This document shows positions 54,853 to 63,713 of a DNA stretch of 64,000 nucleotides, in pieces. Location: contig NZ_CP060096.1 of NCBI RefSeq assembly GCF_017357865.1, positions 1,909,001 to 1,973,000 of the forward strand, in the 5' to 3' direction. The notes below the pieces were generated by a model. That model was not told where the DNA came from, searched no databases, and worked only from the letters and a program-made list of their open reading frames with translations. Position numbers and translations under genes: made by a program. Numbering within the stretch: position 1 is the stretch's first letter; each line of letters starts with the position of its first letter. This DNA is from Aceticella autotrophica. GTDB lineage: Bacteria; Bacillota; Thermoanaerobacteria; Thermoanaerobacterales; Thermoanaerobacteraceae.

Positions 54853-55554
54853 TTAGTTTTTATCATTATTTAAAAATTCCATTATATCCTTTCTTAATAT
54901 TTCTTGAATTGACATAATATCTTGTTTGGCATCAATTATTTTGAAATTGTATTCCTGTGCCATTGTATCGAATTCCTTTTTTAATAATCCTTGATATTTA
55001 TGAAAGCTTTCAAACATATCTCTTGATATATCTAAATCCATTCCGGATTCCCAATAATCAAGTTGCCCACGTTTTTTAAAGGCTCTTCCAAGTAAATATT
55101 CTGGCTCTAACTGTAAATAAAAAATAAGGTCCGGAACTAATGCAAAGCTAAAGACTTCCTTGACCCATTCCCTCTTTGCACCCCTTACAATATCTCTTGC
55201 CATTAAAGTAAATATATATCTATCTACTAATACAATTATTCCGGCTTTTAGTGCGGGAATGATTATATTTTCAAATTGATCAGCAAAATCCGTTGCATAT
55301 AAAAGAGCTAATGTTGTTTTTCCAAGCACATTTCCTTTCTTTGCTTCATCAATAGTATCTCCAAGTATTGATGACCTTTTTAAACCTGTATTCAGAACAG
55401 CGTAACCTTCCCTTTCAAGCCATAACTTTAAATATTCAACCTGTGTTGACCTTCCTGAACCGTCAGCACCTTCTATTACAATTAGTTTACCTATCAATTC
55501 ATCAGCATTTATATTAGCAAGTCCTTTACCATAAAACTTTTTTGTTTCATTCAC
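54853..55554 (-). CDS. thymidylate-kinase-like P-loop protein 2
   Basis: A 233-residue dTMP kinase-fold protein. P-loop VIEGADGSGRSTQVEYL, the DRY block VLVDRYIFTLMARD and a C-terminal ESGMDLDISRDMFESFHKYQ stretch shared with its tandem neighbour. That C-terminal motif and the ARDIVRGAKREW segment differ from ordinary Tmk, so it may act on another substrate. The GTG start at 55554 follows AAGGGGGA. It lies 13 bases after the neighbour. Confidence 0.8.
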   Translation of the reverse strand: MNETKKFYGKGLANINADELIGKLIVIEGADGSGRSTQVEYLKLWLEREGYAVLNTGLKRSSILGDTIDEAKKGNVLGKTTLALLYATDFADQFENIIIPALKAGIIVLVDRYIFTLMARDIVRGAKREWVKEVFSFALVPDLIFYLQLEPEYLLGRAFKKRGQLDYWESGMDLDISRDMFESFHKYQGLLKKEFDTMAQEYNFKIIDAKQDIMSIQEILRKDIMEFLNNDKN

Positions 55555-55567
55555 TGTAAATCCCCCT

Positions 55568-56347
55568 TTAAATAACATTATCCTCGCTTATTATTCGTAA
55601 ATAATCTGGAATTTTATAATCTTTTAAAAATTCATCAACATATTCCCTCATAATTTTTTGTTGAGACTCTATCTTTAATGTTGCATCTATTACAATTAAT
55701 TCTTCTTTTTTCGACATCAAATCATACTGTTTTTTTACTAAACCTTGGAAAATTTTAAAACTTTCTTCGATATCATTACTTAACTTTAAATCCATACCTG
55801 CTTCATAAAATTTTAACTGAGCCCTTCCATTTAATATTCTGCTTATAGATATTTCTAATGGAGCCTTAAAATAAAAAGCAGCCGTTGGCTTTATTGCAAA
55901 ATTATATATTGTTTTTACCCACTCCAAATCCACACCTCTAGCTACATCTCTTGCCCATGCCGTATATATATATCTGTCAGCTAAAACTATGTAACCAGCC
56001 CTTAAATGCGGTAATATCTGCTTTTCATATCTGTCTGCAAAATCTGAAGCATGTATAAGGCAAAAAGTCGTCGGTGTCAAAAGATTTTTCTTTTTAGCTG
56101 TTTTAGTAGCTTTTTTAACAACTTCTGATGAATTCCACTCAGTATAATATACCGGATAACCTTTATCTTCAAGATATCTCTTCAATAAATAAAGCTGAGT
56201 GCTTTTTCCGGAACCATCGCATCCCTCAACAATAAACAGCTTTCCTTTGTATTTCTTACAATCATTAAACATATTATTCATACCTACCACCCCTAAATCA
56301 TTCTTATGGAATTTGCTGAGAATTTTTTTTATTAAATTTCTTAACAC
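55568..56347 (-). CDS. thymidylate-kinase-like P-loop protein 1
   Basis: A 259-residue paralogue of the next gene. P-loop FIVEGCDGSGKSTQLYLL, DRY motif VLADRYIYTAWARDVARG and YEAGMDLKLSNDIEESFKIF. The N-terminal 35 residues are extra and basic. Start is a GTG with GGGAG six bases upstream. It starts one base after the Ppx/GppA gene ends, so the three genes form one operon, which suggests a shared role in phosphate or nucleotide metabolism instead of routine dTTP synthesis. Confidence 0.8.
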   Translation of the reverse strand: MLRNLIKKILSKFHKNDLGVVGMNNMFNDCKKYKGKLFIVEGCDGSGKSTQLYLLKRYLEDKGYPVYYTEWNSSEVVKKATKTAKKKNLLTPTTFCLIHASDFADRYEKQILPHLRAGYIVLADRYIYTAWARDVARGVDLEWVKTIYNFAIKPTAAFYFKAPLEISISRILNGRAQLKFYEAGMDLKLSNDIEESFKIFQGLVKKQYDLMSKKEELIVIDATLKIESQQKIMREYVDEFLKDYKIPDYLRIISEDNVI

Positions 56348-56348
56348 A

Positions 56349-57863
56349 CTAATCTCCCTCTATTACTTTTATATTCCTTTTAAATACTTTATGAAATATA
56401 TCATTATTTTTATCCACGCTGAATTTTTCTAACTCGATAATCCCGTCATTTGACTTCAGGTCTATTAAAACATCTGTTTTCCCAACTACACATGAAATTA
56501 TATTTACTCTACCCAGTTCACTTATGTCAAGTCCCTCAGCGATTCTTAAAATAGAACCCATCTTGCGGATTTTTTCAAGCTCGTCTATTGTTAAAATACT
56601 TTTATATTCATTTATAATTTTTTCATATCCATTACCTTCATGCATCATCGTCATTAGAGCACATTTTAATATTTTTTTATGTGAAAGCCCATTTATACCA
56701 TTATTTAATATAATATATCCGCTATGAATATTATGATGATAAAAATTCACGATTAGACCTATATCATGGAGAAGAGATGCAATAGCCAAAAGTTCACGGT
56801 ATTCATTTTCACATCCATGGAGATTTATTAGATTATCATAAAGACATATCGCAAGTTGTTTTACATTTTGGGCATGATGCTCATTTACATTATAATACTT
56901 CATCATATTGTAAACACTGTATGTACAAACATCATCAAGTATTTTGTCGTCATTTAAAATATTCTTATATAGTATACCTTCCCTTATACCGTTTCCACTG
57001 ATTTTTATCTTTCTTATTCCGGTATGTTTTAAAATTTCTTTTACTGTTATTAAACCTGCCAAAATTATATCCGAACGTTCACTTGATAGACCAGGTACCT
57101 TTTTTAGCTCTTTAACCGTTTTATTTATTACTAATCCTAAAATATTATCAATATCAGCGGAATACATTTCATAATTATGTATTAAATTTATTGGATACAA
57201 CTTTTTCCTTCTGTCAATTTTTGCAATAGTCCTTACTGTACCTCCAATACCGACTAATGTATTGATATCTTTATCTTTAATCCAATCCAATTTATTGATT
57301 TGTTTTCCTAAAAATTCTTCTAAATTTTTTATACACTCAATTTTAGGAGGGTCATCTAATAAAAAAGTTTCTGTTAAAGTAACAACGCCATGTGGTAAAC
57401 TTATATAATTTTTTATTTGCCTGTTCTTTACCTTTAAAATTTCCATGCTGCCTCCGCCTATATCAATAAGCAAGGCATTTTTTATATCCATTGTATTTAT
57501 AACGCTATAATAATCAAGCCATGCTTCTTTTTTACCTGATATAATATTGATTTCAATTCCAGTCTTTAGCTTTAATGTATTTATAAATTCCTTTCCATTT
57601 TCTGAATTTCTTACTGCAGCAGTAGCAACCGCTATTATTTTATCCACCTTATAAATTGAGCAAAAATCATTAAAAACTCTAATTGTTTGTAAAGCTTTCT
57701 TCATGGTTTCAGGTTTTAATCTATTTGTTTTGTTCAGTCCCTTTCCAAGCCTGACACTTTCTTTTAATTCATTGGCTAATTTAAATGACCCATCATCATG
57801 TAAATCAACAATTATAAGCCTAATGGTATTTGAACCAATATCAATTATACCTATACGTCTCAT
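56349..57863 (-). CDS. Ppx/GppA phosphatase with C-terminal HD domain
   Basis: Exopolyphosphatase/pppGpp phosphatase of 504 residues. The ASKHA fold is shown by GIIDIGSNTIRLIIVD, VATAAVRNSENG, DIGGGSMEILKVK and LVGIGGTVRTIAK. A C-terminal HD-type domain has LLAIASLLHDIG and the HHNIHSGYIILNN metal site followed by MTMMHEGNG, as in long Ppx proteins. It hydrolyses polyphosphate or pppGpp; sequence alone does not decide. First gene of an operon with two kinase-like genes. Confidence 0.9.
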   Translation of the reverse strand: MRRIGIIDIGSNTIRLIIVDLHDDGSFKLANELKESVRLGKGLNKTNRLKPETMKKALQTIRVFNDFCSIYKVDKIIAVATAAVRNSENGKEFINTLKLKTGIEINIISGKKEAWLDYYSVINTMDIKNALLIDIGGGSMEILKVKNRQIKNYISLPHGVVTLTETFLLDDPPKIECIKNLEEFLGKQINKLDWIKDKDINTLVGIGGTVRTIAKIDRRKKLYPINLIHNYEMYSADIDNILGLVINKTVKELKKVPGLSSERSDIILAGLITVKEILKHTGIRKIKISGNGIREGILYKNILNDDKILDDVCTYSVYNMMKYYNVNEHHAQNVKQLAICLYDNLINLHGCENEYRELLAIASLLHDIGLIVNFYHHNIHSGYIILNNGINGLSHKKILKCALMTMMHEGNGYEKIINEYKSILTIDELEKIRKMGSILRIAEGLDISELGRVNIISCVVGKTDVLIDLKSNDGIIELEKFSVDKNNDIFHKVFKRNIKVIEGD

Positions 57864-57985
57864 TTAGCTTCCCCTTTTCGTCTTCAATTGCTATATAAAT
57901 TTTATCAAAAAATAGATTGCCATACAATGAAGATTAGATTTTTAAAAGTTAAATATATGTTAAATTCACTTCTGTTTTTCTATTC

Positions 57986-58951
57986 TTAATATTGACTGCC
58001 ATATTTATAATCCCCCGGATTAACATTAAAATTTATGTTGTTTCCGTCACTTACTGCAACAATGGTACCGCATTCATCTGTCCTGTATACAGTAATGCCT
58101 GCATTTTTAAGCTTTCCCATTGTTACTTTGTGCGGATGTCCGTAGTCATTGTTTTTACCGCATGATATAACTGCATACTTAGGACTTACTGCTTTTAAAA
58201 ACGGTAATGTACTTGCAGTACGACTTCCATGATGTCCTACTTTAAGCACGTCCGCCTTTAAATCATAATTCTTATTAAGCATTTCCTGTTCTGATTCTCC
58301 CTCTGCATCACCTGTAAACAGGAATGACGTATTTTTGTACGTTATTTTAATTACCGCACTGTAGTTATTCAACTTATCATAATGCAGACTATTAGGCGCA
58401 ATCATTTCTGCTTTTATATCTGAACCGAGATCAAGAGTTACCCCTGCTTTTGCAACGTTTATTGAAATCCCCTTATTTTTTGCTGCTATTAGAACATTTT
58501 CAAATGCCTTTGTATTTGTTGTGACTTTCGGTATATAAAATTTGCCTATATCAAAATTACTTATTACAGCAGGTATGCCTCCTATATGGTCGTTATGAGG
58601 GTGTGTAGCAACAAGTACGTCTATTCTGCTTACTCCACGGTTTTTTATATAGTCTGCGACTTTGCTTCCCATTTCCGGTATTCCGGCATCTATTAACATT
58701 GTTTTACCTGAAGGTGTTTGTATAAGTTCGCTGTCGCCTTGTCCTACGTCTATAAAGCTTACGGTAAGTTTACCTGATACGGACGTTTGATTATTTCCCT
58801 CTGTATTTGCTTGTTGCCTCATGCTATCATTTGCTTTATGTGTCTGTGCTGTTTTGGATGATTCTTGAACATTTGATGTGTTTGAGCAGCCGGTAAATGT
58901 AAATATTAAAACAAAGACTAAAAGCAATAAATACAATTTCTTTTTCAGCAT
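57986..58951 (-). CDS. ComEC-like metallo-beta-lactamase-fold lipoprotein
   Basis: A 321-residue exported hydrolase. The lipobox FTGC follows a 20-residue signal. The MBL fold has VATHPHNDHIGG (HxHxDH), SFLFTGDAEGESEQEM, KVGHHGSRTAS and GHPHK, as in the ComEC C-terminal nuclease-like domain. The Thr/Ser/Gln-rich linker after the Cys joins it to the membrane. Related free-standing proteins may degrade extracellular DNA or cleave phosphodiesters. The ATG at 58951 has AGGAGG upstream. The DUF3006 gene precedes it, a common pairing. Confidence 0.9.
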   Translation of the reverse strand: MLKKKLYLLLLVFVLIFTFTGCSNTSNVQESSKTAQTHKANDSMRQQANTEGNNQTSVSGKLTVSFIDVGQGDSELIQTPSGKTMLIDAGIPEMGSKVADYIKNRGVSRIDVLVATHPHNDHIGGIPAVISNFDIGKFYIPKVTTNTKAFENVLIAAKNKGISINVAKAGVTLDLGSDIKAEMIAPNSLHYDKLNNYSAVIKITYKNTSFLFTGDAEGESEQEMLNKNYDLKADVLKVGHHGSRTASTLPFLKAVSPKYAVISCGKNNDYGHPHKVTMGKLKNAGITVYRTDECGTIVAVSDGNNINFNVNPGDYKYGSQY

Positions 58952-58964
58952 TTTATATTTCCTC

Positions 58965-59189
58965 CTAATCATCTACAAACAAATCTTTTGCAAGATTTTC
59001 TATAATTTTATTGCGATTTAAAGTTTCTTTTTTGTTTATTTGAACATTGAATGAAAGCACATCACCTTCTTTTCCGTTTTCAGGCAAAAGTTCTTTTGGA
59101 AAATTGAACGTTTTGTTTCCATATTCAACTACTGCCCAGTCACCTTCAAATCTGTCTATAATGCATAATTTTCGATTGTTTTCTGACAT
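58965..59189 (-). CDS. DUF3006 protein
   Basis: A 74-residue protein beginning MSENNRKLCIIDRFEGDWAV and containing FPKELLPENGKEGDVLSF, diagnostic for DUF3006, a small beta-barrel-like domain. It usually accompanies ComEC-like MBL proteins, as here, where it is immediately upstream. GGGGAGG precedes the ATG. Biochemical function unknown. Confidence 0.88.
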   Translation of the reverse strand: MSENNRKLCIIDRFEGDWAVVEYGNKTFNFPKELLPENGKEGDVLSFNVQINKKETLNRNKIIENLAKDLFVDD

Positions 59190-59208
59190 TATAAAGCCTC
59201 CCCAAAAA

Positions 59209-59352
59209 TTAAATCATTTTAAATTTTATGTATTTCCCATCCATTTTCTTAAAGATTTTTTCTTTTTTATATTCATAATTATAACATTCACCATCTATTT
59301 TTTCCATCTTGTTTAAAGCGGTTTGTATACAGCAACCAAAATACTTATAACA
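59209..59352 (-). CDS. small cysteine-rich reading frame, start unresolved
   Basis: Between the YibE/F and DUF3006 genes an open frame encodes CFVCYKYFGCCIQTALNKME followed by a GECYNYEYKKEKIFKK segment ending 19 bases before the DUF3006 start. It fits the operon spacing, and the five clustered cysteines look purposeful, but no ATG, GTG or TTG opens this frame: AAGGAGATG lies in a different frame just upstream. It is either a frameshifted gene or uses an unusual start. Confidence 0.35.
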   Translation of the reverse strand, partial: CYKYFGCCIQTALNKMEKIDGECYNYEYKKEKIFKKMDGKYIKFKMI

Positions 59353-59374
59353 AACAAAACATCTCCTTAGTACC

Positions 59375-60544
59375 TCAATCTAAGCTTAAAAATGTTGATA
59401 CAATCACTGTAAGAGGAATAGCAATAATTAAGCCGATACTTCCGGCTAATGTTTTCAATATCTCTGCTGCAATAATATCCTGATTAATAACAGTAGAAAG
59501 CGTGTTTATATATGGTAAAATCATAATTATTATATACATGGATCCTCCAACATAAGCAAGAATTAATGTGTTGGTCATGGTTCCCATAATGTCTTTTCCG
59601 ACATTCATACCGGATTTAATTAGTTCTATTACGGATATCTTGGGTCTTATTGCTTTAATTTCATATACAGCAGATGCTATTGACATACTTACATCCATCA
59701 CCGCACCTAAAGCACCCATAATAAGACCCGCAAAATAAATTCCTGTTAAATTAATATTTTGATTTTGCGTTATATTAATCATTGATTGTATCTCTTCATC
59801 TGTAAAACCGTTCACCCTAATTACTGAATTTAAAAAAAATGCTATTGCACCAGCTATAAGTACTCCACCAGAAGTACCAATAATAGCCGATAATGTTTTT
59901 TTATTACAACCATTTATGATAATTAGATTTATTATGACCAGCAAAATACAAATTATAGCAGTTGTTAATATTGCATTATAACCGTTGAGTATTAATGGTA
60001 TAAGAATTTTTATTACGGCAAATCCGGTAATAAGCAATGTAATAATCGATTTAAAACCTTTTATACCTCCAAATAATATTAATAAAATTAAAAAAAATAA
60101 ACTCAATTTATATAAATATTTATATCTTACAATTTCATATATATAAGCATCCTTTATATTCCCATCAGCATCTTGATTTAGATTTACAAGCACCTCATCT
60201 CCAAGTTTCGCATACTCCTGATTGTTGCTTTGGGAATTGCTAATAAATCCTACAACAAGATTAGGAACCGTGATTGTTTTTCCCTTAAATTTTCCTGATA
60301 AGATTTTTATATCCACATTAAAGGAATGAGAATCTTTATTGGTTTTTTTGCTGTTAGCTTCCATATTTATAATTTTTCCATAAACTTCATCTGTATTTTT
60401 ACTTGTAACAATTTCATTGCTTGATTTATTATTTGAATAAACCTTAACTACTGTAAATATAATAAACAAAATGGTTGTTATTATTATCAAATAAAATATT
60501 GCAGTCATAATTAGATTTACAAAATTTCTTAATATTTTAAACAA
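59375..60544 (-). CDS. YibE/F-family membrane protein
   Basis: A 389-residue integral membrane protein with an N-terminal helix, an extracytoplasmic beta domain (residues about 55-135) and about seven further helices. Family motifs include TGIYFAGLIMGALGAVMDVS, SIASAVYE and the conserved VGKDIMGTMTNTLILAYVGG. YibE/F proteins are widespread in Firmicutes; their function is not settled. The start is a TTG preceded by GGATGA. A decayed fragment of the same family sits at 54783. Confidence 0.87.
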   Translation of the reverse strand: MFKILRNFVNLIMTAIFYLIIITTILFIIFTVVKVYSNNKSSNEIVTSKNTDEVYGKIINMEANSKKTNKDSHSFNVDIKILSGKFKGKTITVPNLVVGFISNSQSNNQEYAKLGDEVLVNLNQDADGNIKDAYIYEIVRYKYLYKLSLFFLILLILFGGIKGFKSIITLLITGFAVIKILIPLILNGYNAILTTAIICILLVIINLIIINGCNKKTLSAIIGTSGGVLIAGAIAFFLNSVIRVNGFTDEEIQSMINITQNQNINLTGIYFAGLIMGALGAVMDVSMSIASAVYEIKAIRPKISVIELIKSGMNVGKDIMGTMTNTLILAYVGGSMYIIIMILPYINTLSTVINQDIIAAEILKTLAGSIGLIIAIPLTVIVSTFLSLD

Positions 60545-60722
60545 TTCTATTCATCCTTTTTATATTCTTCTTAATGTATAGTTGATTTTCAATGCAGTCT
60601 CTAATATGCCTTTTCATATATAAATTTATTCTATTTGTTATTTTTTAGAACAAAAAATAAGGATTACTGAGATACTTATCAATATGAGTTCAAGAAGAAA
60701 TTTACATATAATTTACTGAGGA

Positions 60723-60765
60723 TTAACATAAGTTTAACATTATTCTAAATAACATATCTTATAAT
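60723..60765 (+). promoter_or_regulatory. PHO-box-like promoter of 5'-nucleotidase gene
   Basis: TTAACA at 60723-60728 and again at 60734-60739, with a weaker CTAAAT at 60745, give the 11-base periodicity of Gram-positive PhoP sites. TATAAT at 60760-60765 is a consensus -10 at the right distance, and no good -35 is present, as expected for an activated promoter. Confidence 0.6.
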
Positions 60766-60841
60766 TTATTTGATAGACATTTCATTTCTAACATTTTTTT
60801 TATTTCTTAATTAATAAAATATAAAAAGAGGAGGATTTTAA

Positions 60842-62719
60842 ATGTTCAATAATAAGGGAAAAATCTTAAGTTTATTCCTCGCTTTTATCGTGGTTGTCAG
60901 CATGCTTGTCTCAAGTATACCACAGACCTCTTTTGCAGCAGCATCAAAGACATTTGACTTTATCGAAGTAACTGATTTCCATGGACATCTTATTGATGAC
61001 GGTAAACTAAATGATGGAACTCCGATAAAACAACAAAGAGGCGCAGTCCTTGCAAAACAAATAAAAGATATAAAAGCATCAAATCCTAATACAATTATCC
61101 TATCAGGCGGTGATATGTTCCAAGGCACACCGATTTCAAATGTTTTATATGGCAAACCCGTAATACAAATGATGAATAGTATAGGCTTTGATGCAATGGC
61201 ACTTGGAAATCACGAATATGACTGGGGATTAGATAAAATAATAAATATACAGAACGCGACATTAAAGGATTCACAAATACCTGTTTTAGCAGCTAATGTA
61301 TATGACAAAACAACGCATAAACCTGTAACATACGCAAAACCATATGTAATACTTCAAAAAGATGGAGTAAAAATTGGTATAATTGGAATTGTGGATAATA
61401 AAGAATTCCCGAATATAATATTACCCGCATACATCAAAGATATAGATTTCAAAGATCCGGCACCTATAGTAAATAATTTGGCTCAAAAGTTAAGAAACGA
61501 GGGTGTAAATATAATTATCGTATTAGCACATATGGGTGCATATACTGACAAATCCGGTGTCACAAACGGAAATTTAATAGACTTTGCAAATCAAGTAAAA
61601 GGTGTAGATGCAATATTTGGCGGACATACACATACAATAGTTACAACAAAAGTAAATGGAATCCCTATCGGTGTAGCAAATAATGCAGGATATGGTTATA
61701 TAGATTTGAAAATTATTTTGAATCCTGATGGAACAATTTCGACAGGTGATATGAAGTATTTTAATGATTACAATCTATATAATACAAAAACGCCTAAAGT
61801 AGATCCTGATGTTAAAAAAATTGTTGATGAAGCAAATAAAGAAATATCACCTATATTTGACCAGGTCATAGGCAGAGCTGATGTTAACTTGACAAGAACA
61901 CAATCTGCCAAACCGTATGGCGATTCTAACCTTGGCAATTGGACATCAGAGGTTATAAAAAATGCTGTTAAAGCAGACTTTGGATTTGGAAACAATGGAG
62001 GACTGAGGATAGATATTCCAAAAGGCAATATTACATTAGGGACAATATACACACTCATGCCATTTGATAACACAATTGTCACAATGAGTATGACAGGCTC
62101 TCAAGTTAAAAAGGTACTCGAACAGGCTGTCCAAGATAATGGCAAAGGCATACAAGTTTCAGGACTTACATTTAAATATGACCCATCTAAACCATCTATG
62201 CAAAGAGTATTTGATATGAGAAAATCTGATGGTACTCTTATTGATATGAATAAAAAATATATTGTTGCAACAAATAACTTCATGGGCACAGGAGGAGATG
62301 GCTTTAAAGGATTTACAGAACCAGATGTTGAAAAAAGTTATAATGACACACAGAAATTAGTAAGGGATGCATTTATAGATGCAATTAAAGCGCAAAAAAA
62401 CATAATAGCAAGTACGGATGGAAGAATTTCGCCAGCTTCCATGACTGGAACGAACACAATAATAGAACCAACAAATAATTTATTTGCAAACGAAATAAAT
62501 TATTTAGAATATTTAAGAAAATCCCCAAATATAAGCAATGGTACAAAAATATGGGCTAATGAAGCAGAGTATTTATTAATCCTTTTAAAGAACGGAGATA
62601 CTGGGAATCAAATATGGGCTAAATACCGATTAAAAAACATGGGATTTAGTTCCGATCTAATCTCACAATTATTAAGTTATAATACTACATCATTTAAAAA
62701 GAACAAAAATATAGCATAA
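60842..62719 (+). CDS. secreted 5'-nucleotidase / 2',3'-cyclic phosphodiesterase
   Basis: A 625-residue exported phosphatase of the UshA/YfkN group. Signal peptide residues 1-33. The calcineurin-like domain shows DFHGHL, GGDMFQGTP, GNHEYDWG and GGHTHT metal motifs; the 5'-nucleotidase C-terminal domain has GNNGGLRIDIPKGNITLG and TGGDGFKGF. The last about 80 residues (ANEINYLEYLRKSPNIS onward) form a small extra helical domain not part of the standard enzyme. It would release phosphate from extracellular nucleotides. GAGGAGG precedes the ATG. Confidence 0.92.
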   Translation: MFNNKGKILSLFLAFIVVVSMLVSSIPQTSFAAASKTFDFIEVTDFHGHLIDDGKLNDGTPIKQQRGAVLAKQIKDIKASNPNTIILSGGDMFQGTPISNVLYGKPVIQMMNSIGFDAMALGNHEYDWGLDKIINIQNATLKDSQIPVLAANVYDKTTHKPVTYAKPYVILQKDGVKIGIIGIVDNKEFPNIILPAYIKDIDFKDPAPIVNNLAQKLRNEGVNIIIVLAHMGAYTDKSGVTNGNLIDFANQVKGVDAIFGGHTHTIVTTKVNGIPIGVANNAGYGYIDLKIILNPDGTISTGDMKYFNDYNLYNTKTPKVDPDVKKIVDEANKEISPIFDQVIGRADVNLTRTQSAKPYGDSNLGNWTSEVIKNAVKADFGFGNNGGLRIDIPKGNITLGTIYTLMPFDNTIVTMSMTGSQVKKVLEQAVQDNGKGIQVSGLTFKYDPSKPSMQRVFDMRKSDGTLIDMNKKYIVATNNFMGTGGDGFKGFTEPDVEKSYNDTQKLVRDAFIDAIKAQKNIIASTDGRISPASMTGTNTIIEPTNNLFANEINYLEYLRKSPNISNGTKIWANEAEYLLILLKNGDTGNQIWAKYRLKNMGFSSDLISQLLSYNTTSFKKNKNIA

Positions 62720-62737
62720 AATTATAATAATATGTTT

Positions 62738-62775
62738 AACATAAAAAACTGCAATGAAATGCAGTTTTTTATGTT
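62738..62775 (+). terminator. terminator of 5'-nucleotidase gene
   Basis: Perfect 16-bp arms AACATAAAAAACTGCA and TGCAGTTTTTTATGTT around a six-base loop, 18 bases after the stop. Confidence 0.92.
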
Positions 62776-62917
62776 AATATGAAATATATAATAATTTAGC
62801 AATTTTAATTTTTTAAGATTAACAATATCAAAAGGTTAAAAGTTAACTAATATTAAGTTAATGAATAGAGATTCGAAGAGTGTTTTTCTATGTATACAAA
62901 AATAAAGGAATGAAATA

Positions 62918-63658
62918 TTAAGACATGTTAGTTTTTTTCTTTAAAAGATTTATTAAAGCCCCAGGATTATTTGAAATAATTCCATCTACTCCATAATTTA
63001 TCATTATTTCCATATCCTCTTTTCTATCTACAGTCCAAGGAAACAATTTTATATTATTTCTCCTACAAGCTTCAACTATATTAGGTATTATATTTAAATA
63101 AAAAGGGTGAAATGAAAAAGCTTGCATATTAATTGCCATATGCCATGCCTCTACAATACCACATTGACAAATAAGCCCGGTTTTTAATTCTGGTGCAATT
63201 ATTTTAATATTTCTTAAGCTATTATAATTAAAAGAAGATATAATTACCCTATCTTCAAACTTATTAGCCTTTATTGCTTTTACAAGTTTTTCTTCGATCC
63301 CTGAATAAAGCATAATTCCGCTCTTAATTTCAATATTTAACAGAAAATTTTTATTTCCAATTAGCTCAAAAACTTCATATAAAGTAGGTACTCTCTCCCC
63401 TGAAAACTTTTTGTCAAATTTTATACCAGCATCCAATCTTTTAAGCTCCTTTAAAGTAAAATCTTTTACAAAGCCAATTCCATCTGTAGTCCTGTCAACC
63501 CTTTCATCATGTATAACTACAAGTTGTGCATCTTTTGTCAATTGAACATCCATCTCAATACCATCAGCTTCCATTTCTAAAGCATTTTTAAAAGATGAAA
63601 GTGTGTTTTCCGGCGCATTTTTAGAATCTCCTCTGTGAGCAATTACTAATAGTTTCAT
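62918..63658 (-). CDS. glycerophosphodiester phosphodiesterase
   Basis: A 246-residue GDPD of the cytoplasmic type (no signal). HRGDSKNAPENTLSSF carries the catalytic His and Arg, EMDVQLTKDAQLVVIHD the metal ligands and second His, and LNIEIKSG the third region; PWTVDRKEDM near the C-terminus is also conserved. It splits deacylated phospholipids to glycerol 3-phosphate and an alcohol. Start at 63658 after AGGAGG. It follows a UgpC-like ATPase gene, matching ugp operons. Confidence 0.93.
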   Translation of the reverse strand: MKLLVIAHRGDSKNAPENTLSSFKNALEMEADGIEMDVQLTKDAQLVVIHDERVDRTTDGIGFVKDFTLKELKRLDAGIKFDKKFSGERVPTLYEVFELIGNKNFLLNIEIKSGIMLYSGIEEKLVKAIKANKFEDRVIISSFNYNSLRNIKIIAPELKTGLICQCGIVEAWHMAINMQAFSFHPFYLNIIPNIVEACRRNNIKLFPWTVDRKEDMEIMINYGVDGIISNNPGALINLLKKKTNMS

Positions 63659-63713
63659 AACCACGCCTCCTAAAATTTTATGCTAAAATTCAAAAGTTAA
63701 AACAATAACCTCT

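Noticed and set aside
62819-62865. Cluster of TTAA motifs resembling a PHO box
   Set aside because: The spacing is irregular (7 to 10 bases) and no gene starts downstream on that strand.
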